Assembly: GCA_045637525.1 (NCBI GenBank)
Contig: JAZTZP010000075.1
Span: forward strand, 1 to 37,716
DNA from: JAZTZP01 sp045637525
GTDB taxonomy: Bacteria; Bacillota; Clostridia; UBA1381
Reading direction: 5' to 3'
Length of the DNA stretch: 37,716 nt
The translations under genes and the position numbers were made by a program. Shown piece by piece: positions 24,033-32,639 of this stretch. Position 1 is the first letter of the stretch. Every line of letters starts with the position of its first letter. The notes below the pieces were generated by a model. The model was given only the letters and a program-made list of their open reading frames with translations, was not told where the DNA came from and made no database searches.

Positions 24033-24454
24033 TGTTATTACCTAAGAGAGTAAAATACAGACGTGTAATGCGTGGTAGATTGACCGGTAAGGCAACACGC
24101 GGCAACGTTGTAAGTGATGGTGAGTTTGGATTGCAGTCTTTAGAGCCTGCATGGATAACTTCAAGACAGATTGAAGCAGCCCGTATCGCTATGACAAGAT
24201 ACACAAAAAGAGGCGGTAAGGTTTGGATAAAAATCTTCCCGGATAAGCCTATAACAAGAAAGCCTGCTGAAACTCGAATGGGTTCAGGTAAGGGTTCACC
24301 GGAATACTGGGTAGCAGTAGTTAAGCCGGGCAGAGTAATGTTTGAGATAGGCGGAGTAAGCGAAGAAATTGCACGCGAAGCTATGCGTCTTGCTATGCAT
24401 AAGCTTCCTGTAAAGTGTAAGTTTGTAAAGCGCGAAGCAGAGGATGGTGAATAA
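24032..24454 (+). CDS. rplP: 50S ribosomal protein L16
   Basis: 140 residues. LLPKRVKYRRVMRG at the N-terminus, the MTRYTKRGGKVWIKIFPDKP region and RMGSGKGSPEYWVAVVKPG are the family signature. L16 helps shape the A-site tRNA binding area. GGGAGG at the end of rpsC serves it; the two genes overlap by one base. Confidence 0.98.
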   Translation: MLLPKRVKYRRVMRGRLTGKATRGNVVSDGEFGLQSLEPAWITSRQIEAARIAMTRYTKRGGKVWIKIFPDKPITRKPAETRMGSGKGSPEYWVAVVKPGRVMFEIGGVSEEIAREAMRLAMHKLPVKCKFVKREAEDGE

Positions 24455-24456
24455 GA

Positions 24457-24660
24457 ATGAAAGTAAATGAGCTTAGAGAATTGTCAACTCCGGAATTAGA
24501 GGAGAAGTTAGCTTCTTGCAAGCAGGAGTTGTTCAACTTGAGATTTCAAAAAGCTATAAATCAGCTTGAAAACCCAATGAGAATTAAGGACGTTAAGAAG
24601 ACCATTGCGAAAATTCTTACCATTGTTCACGAAAGAGAACTTGAAGATTCTGCAATGTAA
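24457..24660 (+). CDS. rpmC: 50S ribosomal protein L29
   Basis: 67 residues, two long helices: ELRELSTPELEEKLASCKQELFNLRFQKA and a second ending in TIVHERE, with the conserved NPMRIKDVKKTIA between them. It sits beside L23 at the exit tunnel. Two bases after the rplP stop, with GGTGA as a weak ribosome binding site, so probably coupled to rplP. Confidence 0.97.
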   Translation: MKVNELRELSTPELEEKLASCKQELFNLRFQKAINQLENPMRIKDVKKTIAKILTIVHERELEDSAM

Positions 24661-24713
24661 TTATAAAAACGTCATAGATACAAAGTGTTTTGTATGAAAG
24701 GAGGACGCTATTA

Positions 24714-24968
24714 ATGGAAAGAAACAGCCGCAAGGTTAAAATCGGCAAGGTTATCAGCAATAAGATGGATAAAACTATCGTTGTTGCTATTGAATACAGC
24801 GTAAAGCACCCATTATATGGCAAGGTTGTTAAGCGTACCTACAAATTGAAGGCACATGATGAAGACAACGTATGTGCAATGGGTGACAGAGTAAAGGTAA
24901 TGGAGACAAGACCTATTTCTAAGGATAAGAGATGGAGACTTGTTGAAATAGTAGAGAAGGCACAGTAA
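24714..24968 (+). CDS. rpsQ: 30S ribosomal protein S17
   Basis: 84 residues. An OB-fold protein with RKVKIGKVISNKMDKTIVV, the YGKVVKRTYKLKAHDE segment and MGDRVKVMETRPISKDKRWRLVEI at the end. An in-frame ATG at 24690 exists, but AAAGGAGG (24700-24707) lies after it and ATG 24714 matches the family start. Confidence 0.97.
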   Translation: MERNSRKVKIGKVISNKMDKTIVVAIEYSVKHPLYGKVVKRTYKLKAHDEDNVCAMGDRVKVMETRPISKDKRWRLVEIVEKAQ

Positions 24969-24990
24969 TCGGCTGAAGGAGGAAGTTTAA

Positions 24991-25359
24991 ATGATTCAAC
25001 AACAAACACGCCTGAAGGTAGCTGACAACACCGGTGCCAAGGAAGTAATGTGCATCCGTGTAATCGGCGGTTCAAAGAAGAGATATGCCGCAGTTGGCGA
25101 TGAAATCATTTGCAGCGTTAAGAAAGCAGCACCCGGTGGTGTTGTAAAGAAGGGTGACGTTGTAAAAGCTGTGGTAGTCAGAACCGTAAAAGAATGTAAG
25201 CGTGCCGATGGCTCTTATATTAAATTTGATGAAAACGCAGCAGTTATAGTAAGAGACGATAAGAACCCGAGAGGTACACGTATCTTTGGTCCTGTTGCAA
25301 GAGAGCTCAGAGATAAAGAGTACATGAAGATTTTATCATTGGCTCCGGAAGTTCTTTAA
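24991..25359 (+). CDS. rplN: 50S ribosomal protein L14
   Basis: 122 residues, the exact usual length. IQQQTRLKVADNTGAKEVMCIRV at the start, the KGDVVKAVVVRTVKE strand and the C-terminal PRGTRIFGPVARELR are complete. L14 contacts 16S rRNA in an intersubunit bridge. AAGGAGG precedes the ATG. Confidence 0.98.
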   Translation: MIQQQTRLKVADNTGAKEVMCIRVIGGSKKRYAAVGDEIICSVKKAAPGGVVKKGDVVKAVVVRTVKECKRADGSYIKFDENAAVIVRDDKNPRGTRIFGPVARELRDKEYMKILSLAPEVL

Positions 25360-25374
25360 TTAGGAGGTTTAGCA

Positions 25375-25698
25375 ATGAAGAAAATGCATGTTAAGCGTGG
25401 CGATACTGTAAAGGTTATCGCAGGTAAGGATAAAGGCATGGAAGGAAAAGTTGTCGTAGCTATTCCTTCAAAGAATAAGGTTATCGTTGAAGGCGTTGCA
25501 ATGGTTAAGAAACATCAAAAGGCCAGAATGCAAGGTCAGGAAAGCGGTATCATCAATATGGAAGCTCCGATAGATGCATCTAATGTAATGAGAGTTTGTC
25601 CGTCTTGTAAGAAGGCAACAAGAACCGGTATCAAGATTCTTGAGGATGGCTCAAAGGTAAGATATTGCAAGAAGTGCAACGAGAGCTTTAACGATTAA
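25375..25698 (+). CDS. rplX: 50S ribosomal protein L24 (with CxxC pairs)
   Basis: 107 residues. The KOW motif is HVKRGDTVKVIAGKDKGMEGKV near the N-terminus. The C-terminal part has CPSCKK and YCKKCN, two CxxC pairs that could bind zinc, seen in many but not all bacterial L24 proteins. L24 starts assembly of the large subunit. It begins 15 nt after rplN with AGGAGG. Confidence 0.97.
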   Translation: MKKMHVKRGDTVKVIAGKDKGMEGKVVVAIPSKNKVIVEGVAMVKKHQKARMQGQESGIINMEAPIDASNVMRVCPSCKKATRTGIKILEDGSKVRYCKKCNESFND

Positions 25699-25724
25699 TT
25701 TTCGAGAGGAGGATAATTCATACA

Positions 25725-26267
25725 ATGAGTAGATTGCAGGAAAAATATAAAGCAGAAATTGCTCCGGCATTGATGCAGAAGTTTTCATACAAGAGCACAA
25801 TGCAAATACCAAAGCTCGATAAGGTTGTAATCAACATCGGACTTGGCGAAGCAAGAGAAAACTCAAAGGTTATTGAAGCAGCTTGCAACGACCTTGCACT
25901 AATCACAGGTCAGAAGCCTATCGTGACTAAGGCAAGAAAGTCAGTAGCTAACTTTAAGTTAAGAGAAGGCATGAGCATAGGATGTAAGGTAACCTTAAGA
26001 GCAGATAAAATGTACGAGTTTGTTGACAGACTGTTTAACGTAGCGCTTCCGCGTGTGCGTGACTTCAGAGGCATCAACCCGAATGCATTTGACGGCAGAG
26101 GTAATTATGCTCTTGGTATCAAAGAGCAATTGATCTTCCCGGAAATTGACTACGATAAGATTGATAAAATCAGAGGTATGGATATAATATTTGTTACTAC
26201 AGCAAACACAGATGAGGAAGCAAGAGAGCTTCTCAGTTTGATGGGCGCTCCATTCGTTCGTAGCTGA
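25725..26267 (+). CDS. rplE: 50S ribosomal protein L5
   Basis: 180 residues. The motifs IPKLDKVVINIGLGEAR, GQKPIVTKARKSVANFKLREG and RDFRGINPNAFDGRGNYALGIKEQLIFPEI mark a complete L5, which links 5S rRNA to the central protuberance. GAGAGGAGG lies upstream. The S14 gene follows after 15 nt. Confidence 0.98.
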   Translation: MSRLQEKYKAEIAPALMQKFSYKSTMQIPKLDKVVINIGLGEARENSKVIEAACNDLALITGQKPIVTKARKSVANFKLREGMSIGCKVTLRADKMYEFVDRLFNVALPRVRDFRGINPNAFDGRGNYALGIKEQLIFPEIDYDKIDKIRGMDIIFVTTANTDEEARELLSLMGAPFVRS

Positions 26268-26282
26268 TAAGGAGGAAAAAAG

Positions 26283-26468
26283 ATGGCAAAGAAATCTATG
26301 GTTATAAAACAACAAAGAAAACCAAAGTTCAGCACACAAGCTTATACAAGATGTAAGATTTGCGGAAGACCTCATGCATATCTTAGAAAATTTGGAATTT
26401 GTCGTATTTGCTTCAGAGAGTTGGCTTACAAAGGTCAAATCCCTGGCGTGAAAAAGGCAAGCTGGTAA
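26283..26468 (+). CDS. rpsZ: 30S ribosomal protein S14, zinc-binding short type
   Basis: 61 residues, the C+ form of S14 with the four zinc ligands in RCKICGRPHAYLRKFGICRICF (CxxC then CxxC). The end GQIPGVKKASW is the family C-terminus. This type is usual in Bacillota and Actinobacteria. AAGGAGG precedes the ATG by seven bases. Confidence 0.97.
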   Translation: MAKKSMVIKQQRKPKFSTQAYTRCKICGRPHAYLRKFGICRICFRELAYKGQIPGVKKASW

Positions 26469-26511
26469 AAATAATAAGTTTCCCGAAGATTTCGGAAGGA
26501 GGTAAAAATAA

Positions 26512-26910
26512 ATGCAAATAACTGATCCTATTGCAGACTTGTTGACAAGAATCAGGAATGCGAATTCCGCAAAGCATGATACAGTTGATGTACCTGCTTC
26601 AAATATGAAGAAGGCTATTGTAGAGATACTTTATGCAGAGGGCTATATAAAGAATTTCCAGGTGATTGAGGACGGAAAACAAGGCGTAATCAGAATTACA
26701 CTTAAGTACGGCCCATCTAATGAGAAGGTTATCAGCGGTCTTAAAAGAGTATCTAAGCCGGGTCTCAGAATATATGCCGGAGCAGATGAGCTTCCGAGAG
26801 TTCTTAAAGGACTTGGCATTGCTATTGTTTCAACATCAAAGGGTATCATGACCGATAAGAAGGCAAGAGCAGAGCACATTGGTGGCGAAGTACTTGCATT
26901 CGTTTGGTAA
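26512..26910 (+). CDS. rpsH: 30S ribosomal protein S8
   Basis: 132 residues. DPIADLLTRIRNA at the N-terminus, EGYIKNFQVIED in the middle and the C-terminal STSKGIMTDKKARAEHIGGEVLAFVW are typical. S8 binds helix 21 of 16S rRNA and represses the spc operon in Escherichia coli. A small hairpin CCGAA/TTCGG (26484-26496) sits directly before AAGGAGG and could affect translation. Confidence 0.97.
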   Translation: MQITDPIADLLTRIRNANSAKHDTVDVPASNMKKAIVEILYAEGYIKNFQVIEDGKQGVIRITLKYGPSNEKVISGLKRVSKPGLRIYAGADELPRVLKGLGIAIVSTSKGIMTDKKARAEHIGGEVLAFVW

Positions 26911-26983
26911 TGAATACAAAAATAAACTGAAAACCTATTTCTAAATGAAGTAGTGAGAATTTAAGTTAAGGAGGAAAACCAAT

Positions 26984-27532
26984 ATGTCAAGAATTGGTAA
27001 GTTACCTATCACTGTACCTGCCGGAGTAGAGGTTAAGGTTAGCAGTGAAAATGAAGTAACAGTAAAGGGTCCTAAGGCTACTCTTTCAAGAGTGCTTCAT
27101 AAGGATATGACTATAACAGTCGATGGCGGCGTTATTACAGTTACACGTCCGTCTGATGATAAAATGCACAGATCATTACATGGTCTTACACGTACACTTA
27201 TAAACAACATGGTTATAGGTGTAACAGAGGGCTTTACAAAGACTCTGGAAATCAACGGTGTTGGTTACAGAGCTCAAATGCAGGGTAAGAAGCTGGCATT
27301 GAGCCTTGGATATTCTCATCCTGTAGAGTACGAAGCTCCGGAAGGCGTTACTATTGAGGTTCCGCAGCCTAATACAATTATTGTAAAGGGTGCAAATAAA
27401 GAAGTTGTTGGCGAAACTGCTGCTAAAATACGTGAGTACAGATTACCTGAACCATATAAGGGCAAGGGTATTAAGTACGCTGATGAAGTAATCAGACGTA
27501 AAGAAGGTAAAGCAGGCGGCAAGAAGAAATAA
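26984..27532 (+). CDS. rplF: 50S ribosomal protein L6
   Basis: 182 residues. Two repeats of the L6 fold; SRIGKLPITVPAGVEV at the start, VTEGFTKTLEINGVGYRAQ in the middle and LPEPYKGKGIKYADEVIRRKEGK near the end, the signature that touches the sarcin-ricin loop area. The 73-nt gap before it has no clear structure. AAGGAGG is the ribosome binding site. Confidence 0.98.
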   Translation: MSRIGKLPITVPAGVEVKVSSENEVTVKGPKATLSRVLHKDMTITVDGGVITVTRPSDDKMHRSLHGLTRTLINNMVIGVTEGFTKTLEINGVGYRAQMQGKKLALSLGYSHPVEYEAPEGVTIEVPQPNTIIVKGANKEVVGETAAKIREYRLPEPYKGKGIKYADEVIRRKEGKAGGKKK

Positions 27533-27549
27533 GAAAGGAGTGTTCTTAA

Positions 27550-27909
27550 ATGATAAATAAGAAAAGCAGTAATGCTCAGAGACTTAAGCGTCACAGAAGA
27601 GTAAGAAAGAACATCTCCGGTACAGCGGAGAGACCTCGTCTTAACGTATTCAGAAGCTTAAATCATATATATGCACAAATAATCGACGATACAAAGGGTG
27701 TAACTCTTGTATCAGCTTCAAGCCTTGACAAGGAATTTGAAGGATACGGCGGTAATATTGATGGCGCTACGGCAGTAGGTAAGCTTGTTGCTGAAAAGGC
27801 TTTGAAGGCCGGCATCAAGACAGTCGTATTTGACAGAGGCGGATATGTTTATCATGGTAGAGTTGCAGCTCTTGCAGAAGGTGCAAGAGAAGGCGGCTTG
27901 GAATTCTAA
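27550..27909 (+). CDS. rplR: 50S ribosomal protein L18
   Basis: 119 residues. RLKRHRRVRKNISGTAERPRLNVFRS at the N-terminus, the NHIYAQIIDD strand and the C-terminal DRGGYVYHGRVAALAEGAREGGLEF are complete. L18 binds 5S rRNA together with L5. The gap to rplF is 17 nt, with AAAGGAG in it. Confidence 0.97.
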   Translation: MINKKSSNAQRLKRHRRVRKNISGTAERPRLNVFRSLNHIYAQIIDDTKGVTLVSASSLDKEFEGYGGNIDGATAVGKLVAEKALKAGIKTVVFDRGGYVYHGRVAALAEGAREGGLEF

Positions 27910-27927
27910 TAGAGGAGGTAAAAAACA

Positions 27928-28431
27928 GTGACTGAAAGAATAGATCCATCAACACTTGAACTTGAAGAAAACGTTGTTGCCTTAAACCGTGTTGCAAAGG
28001 TTGTTAAAGGCGGACGTACTTTCAGATTCAGCGCTTTGGTTGTAGTCGGTGACGGAAACGGACACGTTGGCTGCGGCACAGGTAAGGCAGCTGAAATCCC
28101 TGATGCAATAAGAAAAGGCATTGAGGATGCTAAAAAGAATATGATTACTGTTCCTCTGTTGGGAACAACAATACCGCATGAGGTAATCGGTGTTCACGGC
28201 GCAGGTAAGGTATTGCTTAAGCCGGCTGCACAGGGTACCGGAGTTATTGCCGGCGGTGCTGCCAGAGCAGTTCTTGAGCTTGCGGGTATTAAAGACATCA
28301 GAACAAAGTGCCTGCGTTCTAACAACAAGCGTAATGTTGTAAGCGCAACAATACAGGGACTTTCTGAGCTTAAGCAGGCTGAAGAGGTTGCAAGACTCAG
28401 AGGTAAATCGGTTGATGAAATCATCGGCTGA
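27928..28431 (+). CDS. rpsE: 30S ribosomal protein S5
   Basis: 167 residues. The double-stranded-RNA-binding part is VVKGGRTFRFSALVVVGDGNGHVGCGTGKA, and the second domain has VGVHGAGKV-like GVHGAGKVLLKPAAQGTGVIAGGAAR. S5 shapes the mRNA entry and decoding accuracy. It starts with GTG, set by AGAGGAGG upstream. Confidence 0.97.
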   Translation: MTERIDPSTLELEENVVALNRVAKVVKGGRTFRFSALVVVGDGNGHVGCGTGKAAEIPDAIRKGIEDAKKNMITVPLLGTTIPHEVIGVHGAGKVLLKPAAQGTGVIAGGAARAVLELAGIKDIRTKCLRSNNKRNVVSATIQGLSELKQAEEVARLRGKSVDEIIG

Positions 28432-28478
28432 GATGTTTCCCGTTGAATTATGATTTTACGGAAAGGAACGGTGCTATA

Positions 28479-28658
28479 ATGGCTAAGTTAAAAATTAAAT
28501 TAGTCAAGAGTGTTATCGGTAGAAAGGACGATCAAATCGCTACCGTAGCAGCTTTAGGCTTAAGAAAAATCAGATCTGTTGTTGAGCATGAAGATACTCC
28601 GCAGATCAGAGGCATGATTAATAAGGTATCTCACTTAGTTGAGGTAGAGGAGAACTAA
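28479..28658 (+). CDS. rpmD: 50S ribosomal protein L30
   Basis: 59 residues, the usual bacterial size. KLKIKLVKSVIGRKDDQIATVAALGLRKIRS is the family pattern, ending in MINKVSHLVEVEE. The frame is open upstream to 28443, but AAAGGAA stands only in front of ATG 28479 and the alignment with relatives starts there. Confidence 0.97.
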   Translation: MAKLKIKLVKSVIGRKDDQIATVAALGLRKIRSVVEHEDTPQIRGMINKVSHLVEVEEN

Positions 28659-28675
28659 ATAAGGAGGTGTAGCAA

Positions 28676-29116
28676 ATGAGATTAGACGAACTACAACCTG
28701 CTGAAGGCTCAAAATTCTCTAAGAAGAGAGTGGGCAGAGGTATAGGTTCCGGCAACGGAAAAACTTCAGGTAAGGGTCATAAGGGACAAAATGCACGTTC
28801 AGGCGGCGGTGTTAGACCGGGCTTCGAGGGTGGTCAGATGCCTTTATACAGACGTTTGCCGAAGCGTGGATTTAATAACATATTTGCTAAACAATACGTT
28901 TCAATCAACGTTGAAGTTTTAGATAAATTTGAGGATGGTGCTGAGGTTACACCGGAAACTTTAAAGGAAGCCGGCATTATCAAGAAGACTCTTGACGGAG
29001 TTAAGTTCTTAGGTCGCGGTGAGGTTACAAAGAAGCTTACAGTTAAGGCTGCTAAGTTTACTGAGTCCGCAAAAGAAAAGATTGAAAAGGCAGGCGGAAA
29101 GGCAGAGGTGATGTAA
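28676..29116 (+). CDS. rplO: 50S ribosomal protein L15
   Basis: 146 residues. LDELQPAEGSKFSKKRVGRGIGSGNGKTSGKGHKGQNARSGG-type basic N-terminus with the RPGFEGGQMPLYRRLPKRGF motif, then a globular C-terminal domain. It joins late in large-subunit assembly. AGGAGGTG is the ribosome binding site; secY begins one base after its stop. Confidence 0.97.
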   Translation: MRLDELQPAEGSKFSKKRVGRGIGSGNGKTSGKGHKGQNARSGGGVRPGFEGGQMPLYRRLPKRGFNNIFAKQYVSINVEVLDKFEDGAEVTPETLKEAGIIKKTLDGVKFLGRGEVTKKLTVKAAKFTESAKEKIEKAGGKAEVM

Positions 29117-29117
29117 A

Positions 29118-30452
29118 GTGTTCGCAACGTTTAAAAACGCATTTAAAATTCCGGATTTAAGACGTAGAATTCTTTTTACACTTCTCATGTTGGTAATATT
29201 CAGATTCGGTTCACATATTCCTGTTCCGTATCTCAGCGCTGAGGCAATGAAGCAATTCCTCGGCGAGGGGGGTCTGGATTTATTCAGCCTTTTTAATACA
29301 TTTACCGGTGGTGCGTTTGCTAACGCAACGGTATTGGCTCTTGGTGTATCTCCATACATCAATGCATCAATTATTGTTCAGCTCCTTGCAGTAGCGATAC
29401 CGGCATTGGAAAGAATGTCGAAAGAGGGGCTTGAGGGTAGAAAGAAATTAAACAAAATTACAAGATATTTAGGTATAGTTCTTGCGTTTGTTCAGGGTGC
29501 AGGTCTTTATGTAACACTTCATAACATGGGTGTTAATTCACCAATAACAACTATCCAGAACGAAGGCGTGCTTACGTTCTTTACCATTGTTCTTACATTT
29601 ACGGCAGGTACTGCGTTTATTGTATGGCTTGGTGAGCTTATAACTGATAAGGGACTCGGAAACGGTGTATCGCTTATAATCTTTGCAGGTATCGTTTCAA
29701 GTATCCCGAGCGGATGTATAACTGTTTATCAGCAGTTCTTTGCAACAGGTTTGACTGTTGCGGGTACTATCAAGGCTTTGATTATACTTGCATTCGCAGT
29801 TGCGGCAATTGCATTCGTTGTACTGTTTAACAGTGCTGAGAGAAGAATACCTGTACAATATGCAAAGCGTGTTGTTGGAAGAAAGATGTATGGCGGTCAA
29901 AGCACGAACATTCCTATCAAGGTTGTAATGGGCGGAGTTATGCCGATTATATTTGCATCAAGTATTATGGCATTCCCGGCAACAATTGTCAGACTTTTAG
30001 GTTCAGGTAAAATGCCGGAGGCAGGTGACATTGGATATACAATACTCGGTATGCTCTCAGCAGGATACGGTCCTTGGTGGACTGATATAGTTTACGCTGT
30101 ATTATACTTCCTGCTCATCATCTTCTTCACATATTTCTATGCTTCAATCCAGTTTAATCCGATTGAAATGGCTAACAATATTAAGAAGAACGGTGGATTT
30201 ATACCGGCAATTCGTCCGGGTAAGCCGACAAGTGATTATATATTTAAGGTGTCAAACAGATTGAACCTTGCAGGAGCTATATTCCTTGGTATAATTGCGA
30301 TAATTCCTGTATTTTTCGGAAGAATTTTCGGAATGACAACACTGCAGATAGGCGGAACATCCTTGCTTATTATGGAGGGTGTTGCACTTGAAACAGTTAA
30401 ACAAATTGAGTCTCAGATGGTTATGAGACATTATAAAGGCTTTATGGAATAA
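29118..30452 (+). CDS. secY: Preprotein translocase subunit SecY
   Basis: 444 residues with ten membrane spans, the pore of the SecYEG channel. The plug region after span 1 (SLFNTFTGGAFANATVLALGVSPYINASII), the YVTLHNM segment, and the cytosolic loop with KRVVGRKMYGGQSTNIPIKV are all intact, as is the FNPIEMANNIKKNGGFIPAIRPG loop that meets the ribosome and SecA. It starts with GTG at 29118, with GAGGTG inside the end of rplO, so translation is coupled. Confidence 0.98.
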   Translation: MFATFKNAFKIPDLRRRILFTLLMLVIFRFGSHIPVPYLSAEAMKQFLGEGGLDLFSLFNTFTGGAFANATVLALGVSPYINASIIVQLLAVAIPALERMSKEGLEGRKKLNKITRYLGIVLAFVQGAGLYVTLHNMGVNSPITTIQNEGVLTFFTIVLTFTAGTAFIVWLGELITDKGLGNGVSLIIFAGIVSSIPSGCITVYQQFFATGLTVAGTIKALIILAFAVAAIAFVVLFNSAERRIPVQYAKRVVGRKMYGGQSTNIPIKVVMGGVMPIIFASSIMAFPATIVRLLGSGKMPEAGDIGYTILGMLSAGYGPWWTDIVYAVLYFLLIIFFTYFYASIQFNPIEMANNIKKNGGFIPAIRPGKPTSDYIFKVSNRLNLAGAIFLGIIAIIPVFFGRIFGMTTLQIGGTSLLIMEGVALETVKQIESQMVMRHYKGFME

Positions 30453-30552
30453 TCTGAATGAAATTATTTATCCGGTGTATCGCCGGAAGAGAAATCGGAT
30501 AAATATTTTTTGTTCATACCGTTTTGTGCATTTGCACGGAAAGGAAACAACT

Positions 30553-31188
30553 ATGAATTTAGTTTTAATGGGACCTCCGGGGGCCGGTAAAGGAACTCAG
30601 GGTGAGTTGCTTTCAAAGAAACTCGGTATTGATACAATTTCAACAGGGCTTATGCTTCGTACAGCAATTAAAGAAGGTACTGAGGTTGGAGCTCTGGCTG
30701 CAAAGTATATTAATGATGGAAAGTTAGTTCCGGATGATGTAATTGTTGCAATAGTTAAAGAAAGATTATCTCAGGATGACGTTAAAGACGGATTTATCCT
30801 TGACGGATTCCCGAGAACTGTTGCTCAGGCGGAGGCACTGACTGCTTCAGGCGTTAAGATTGATAAGGTATTGAGCATTGAAGTTGAAGATGAAAAGATA
30901 ATAGAGCGTCTTTCTTCAAGAAGAGAGTGTTCCGGCTGTGGTACACCTTACAGCTCGATATTTAAAAAGCCTGCTGTTGAGGGTGTATGCGATAATTGCG
31001 GAGCTGAACTTATACAGAGAGCCGATGATAATCCGGAGACAATAAAAAATCGTCTTAATGTTTATCACAGCGAGACAGAGCCGATAAAAGATTATTATAA
31101 AAAGCTCGGTTTGTTAGTTTGTGCCAAGGGTGAAGAAGAGCTTACCGATACTACAAAGAATGTGCTCAAAGCCCTGGATATAGAGTGA
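30553..31188 (+). CDS. adk: Adenylate kinase (zinc-binding lid)
   Basis: 211 residues; converts AMP and ATP to two ADP. P-loop GPPGAGKGTQ, the AMP-binding DGFPRT, and a long lid holding ECSGCG and VCDNCG, whose four cysteines should bind a structural zinc as known in Gram-positive enzymes. The frame is open to 30475 but ATG 30553, after AAAGGAAA, matches the family start. The 100-nt gap before it has an inverted repeat (TATCCGGTGTATCGCCGGA) without a T run. Confidence 0.98.
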   Translation: MNLVLMGPPGAGKGTQGELLSKKLGIDTISTGLMLRTAIKEGTEVGALAAKYINDGKLVPDDVIVAIVKERLSQDDVKDGFILDGFPRTVAQAEALTASGVKIDKVLSIEVEDEKIIERLSSRRECSGCGTPYSSIFKKPAVEGVCDNCGAELIQRADDNPETIKNRLNVYHSETEPIKDYYKKLGLLVCAKGEEELTDTTKNVLKALDIE

Positions 31189-31235
31189 TGGTCTTAAGTT
31201 TCTGCAGATTTTGTACCGAAAGGATTGAATGAAGC

Positions 31236-31982
31236 ATGATAAGTATAAAGACAGCTCAACAGATTGAAAAAATGCGGGTTGCCTGTAAAATTACAAGAGA
31301 TGCGCTTGATATGTTAAAAGAGCATATCAAACCCGGAATTACTACGGCGGAGCTTGATAAGCTGGCTTACAAATTTATAAAATCTCATAATGCGAGGCCG
31401 AATTTTCTTAATTATAACGGTTTTCCGGCAAGTATTTGTGCATCGGTTAACGATGTGCTTATACATGGTATACCGGATAAGAAAACTGTGCTTCGTGAGG
31501 GCGATATAATCAGTATTGATATGGGCGTTGAGAAAGACGGTTATAACGGTGATGCGGCAAGAACTTTTCCTGTCGGGAAAATTTCTGAAGAGGCACAAAG
31601 ACTTATTGATGTCACTCAGCAAAGTTTTTTTGAGGGTATTAAATGTTTAAAGCATGGAGCAAAGCTCGGAGATTTATCCTACGCTGTTCAGAACTATGTT
31701 GAGAAACACGGATATTCTGTTGTTCGTGATTTTGTAGGACATGGGATTGGAACGAGACTTCATGAAGAGCCGAGTGTACCTAATTTCGGGCGCGCCGGAA
31801 GAGGCGTTAAGCTTGCCGCCGGTATGACTCTTGCAATAGAGCCTATGGTTAATGCAGGTGATTATAAAGTAGAAGTGCTTGATGATGAATGGACTGTGGT
31901 AACGCAGGACGGCGAACTATCGGCTCACTATGAAAATACCGTATTAATCACCAAAGACGGCTGTGAGATATTAACCCTTTAG
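31236..31982 (+). CDS. map: Methionine aminopeptidase, type I
   Basis: 248 residues; removes the first methionine of new proteins. The metal ligands are visible: DMGVEKDGYNGDAARTF (two aspartates), GHGIGTRLHEEP (H), AIEPMV (E) and AHYENTVLI (E). The N-terminal SH3-binding extension of some relatives is absent, as is usual in Clostridia. AAAGGATT precedes the ATG, which follows adk by 47 nt. Confidence 0.98.
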   Translation: MISIKTAQQIEKMRVACKITRDALDMLKEHIKPGITTAELDKLAYKFIKSHNARPNFLNYNGFPASICASVNDVLIHGIPDKKTVLREGDIISIDMGVEKDGYNGDAARTFPVGKISEEAQRLIDVTQQSFFEGIKCLKHGAKLGDLSYAVQNYVEKHGYSVVRDFVGHGIGTRLHEEPSVPNFGRAGRGVKLAAGMTLAIEPMVNAGDYKVEVLDDEWTVVTQDGELSAHYENTVLITKDGCEILTL

Positions 31983-31993
31983 GAGGGATTAAC

Positions 31994-32254
31994 ATGGAAG
32001 CAGAACGCGGACTGATTGTTCGTTCAAAAGCAGGCAGAGATGCAGGGGATTTATTTATAATCTTGCGGATTGAAAATGACTATGCATATATTGCAAACGG
32101 TGATTACCGCAAGGTTGATTGCCCTAAGAAGAAGAAGCTCAAGCACCTTCAGCTGACCGGTTCGTCATCAGCAGTTATAATTAATAAGCTTGATGCCGGT
32201 GCTGAGATAACGAATAAAGAGGTGCGGATAGCATTAGCGGAGTATTTAGAATAG
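31994..32254 (+). CDS. KOW-domain RNA-binding protein (L14e-like)
   Basis: 86 residues. The N-terminus GLIVRSKAGRDAGDLFIILRIENDYAYIANGDYRKVDCPKKKKLKHLQLT has the layout of a KOW/L14e-type beta barrel. Small proteins of this type occur between map and infA in many Clostridia, so it is probably tied to the ribosome or RNA, but no function is proven. It starts 12 nt after map with GGAGGG, and infA follows 17 nt later. Confidence 0.85.
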   Translation: MEAERGLIVRSKAGRDAGDLFIILRIENDYAYIANGDYRKVDCPKKKKLKHLQLTGSSSAVIINKLDAGAEITNKEVRIALAEYLE

Positions 32255-32270
32255 CAGGGAGGAAATTTCT

Positions 32271-32489
32271 GTGGCTAAAGAAGATGTATTGGAATTAGAG
32301 GGAACAGTAGTTGAAACTCTTCCCAACGCAATGTTTAAAGTAGAGCTTGAAAATGGACACCAGGTATTGGCACATATTTCAGGCAAATTAAGAATGAACT
32401 TCATAAAAATTCTTCCCGGAGATAAGGTAACTCTTGAGATGAGTCCTTATGATTTAACAAGGGGCAGGATTACTTGGAGATCTAAGTAA
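32271..32489 (+). CDS. infA: Translation initiation factor IF-1
   Basis: 72 residues, the classical length. The OB fold reads DVLELEGTVVETLPNAMFKVELENGHQVLAHISGKLRMNFIKILPGDKVTLEMSPYDLTRGRITWR, complete. IF-1 blocks the A site during initiation. It starts at GTG, fixed by AGGGAGG upstream. Confidence 0.98.
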   Translation: MAKEDVLELEGTVVETLPNAMFKVELENGHQVLAHISGKLRMNFIKILPGDKVTLEMSPYDLTRGRITWRSK

Positions 32490-32506
32490 TATAGGAGGTA
32501 ATTATA

Positions 32507-32620
32507 ATGAAAGTACGTCCATCAGTAAAACCTATTTGCGAAAAGTGCAAAATTATTAAGAGAAAAGGTAAAGTAATGGTAATTTGCGAAAATCCGAAGC
32601 ATAAGCAAAAGCAAGGCTGA
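32507..32620 (+). CDS. rpmJ: 50S ribosomal protein L36
   Basis: 37 residues. MKVRPSVKPICEKCKIIK at the start, then KGKVMVICENPKHKQKQG; the zinc ligands are CEKC, a later C and the H near the end, making this the zinc-binding form. AGGAGG precedes the ATG by seven bases. It is followed by the longest gap in the alpha part of the cluster. Confidence 0.97.
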   Translation: MKVRPSVKPICEKCKIIKRKGKVMVICENPKHKQKQG

Positions 32621-32639
32621 TTTCGGACCAGATTACAAA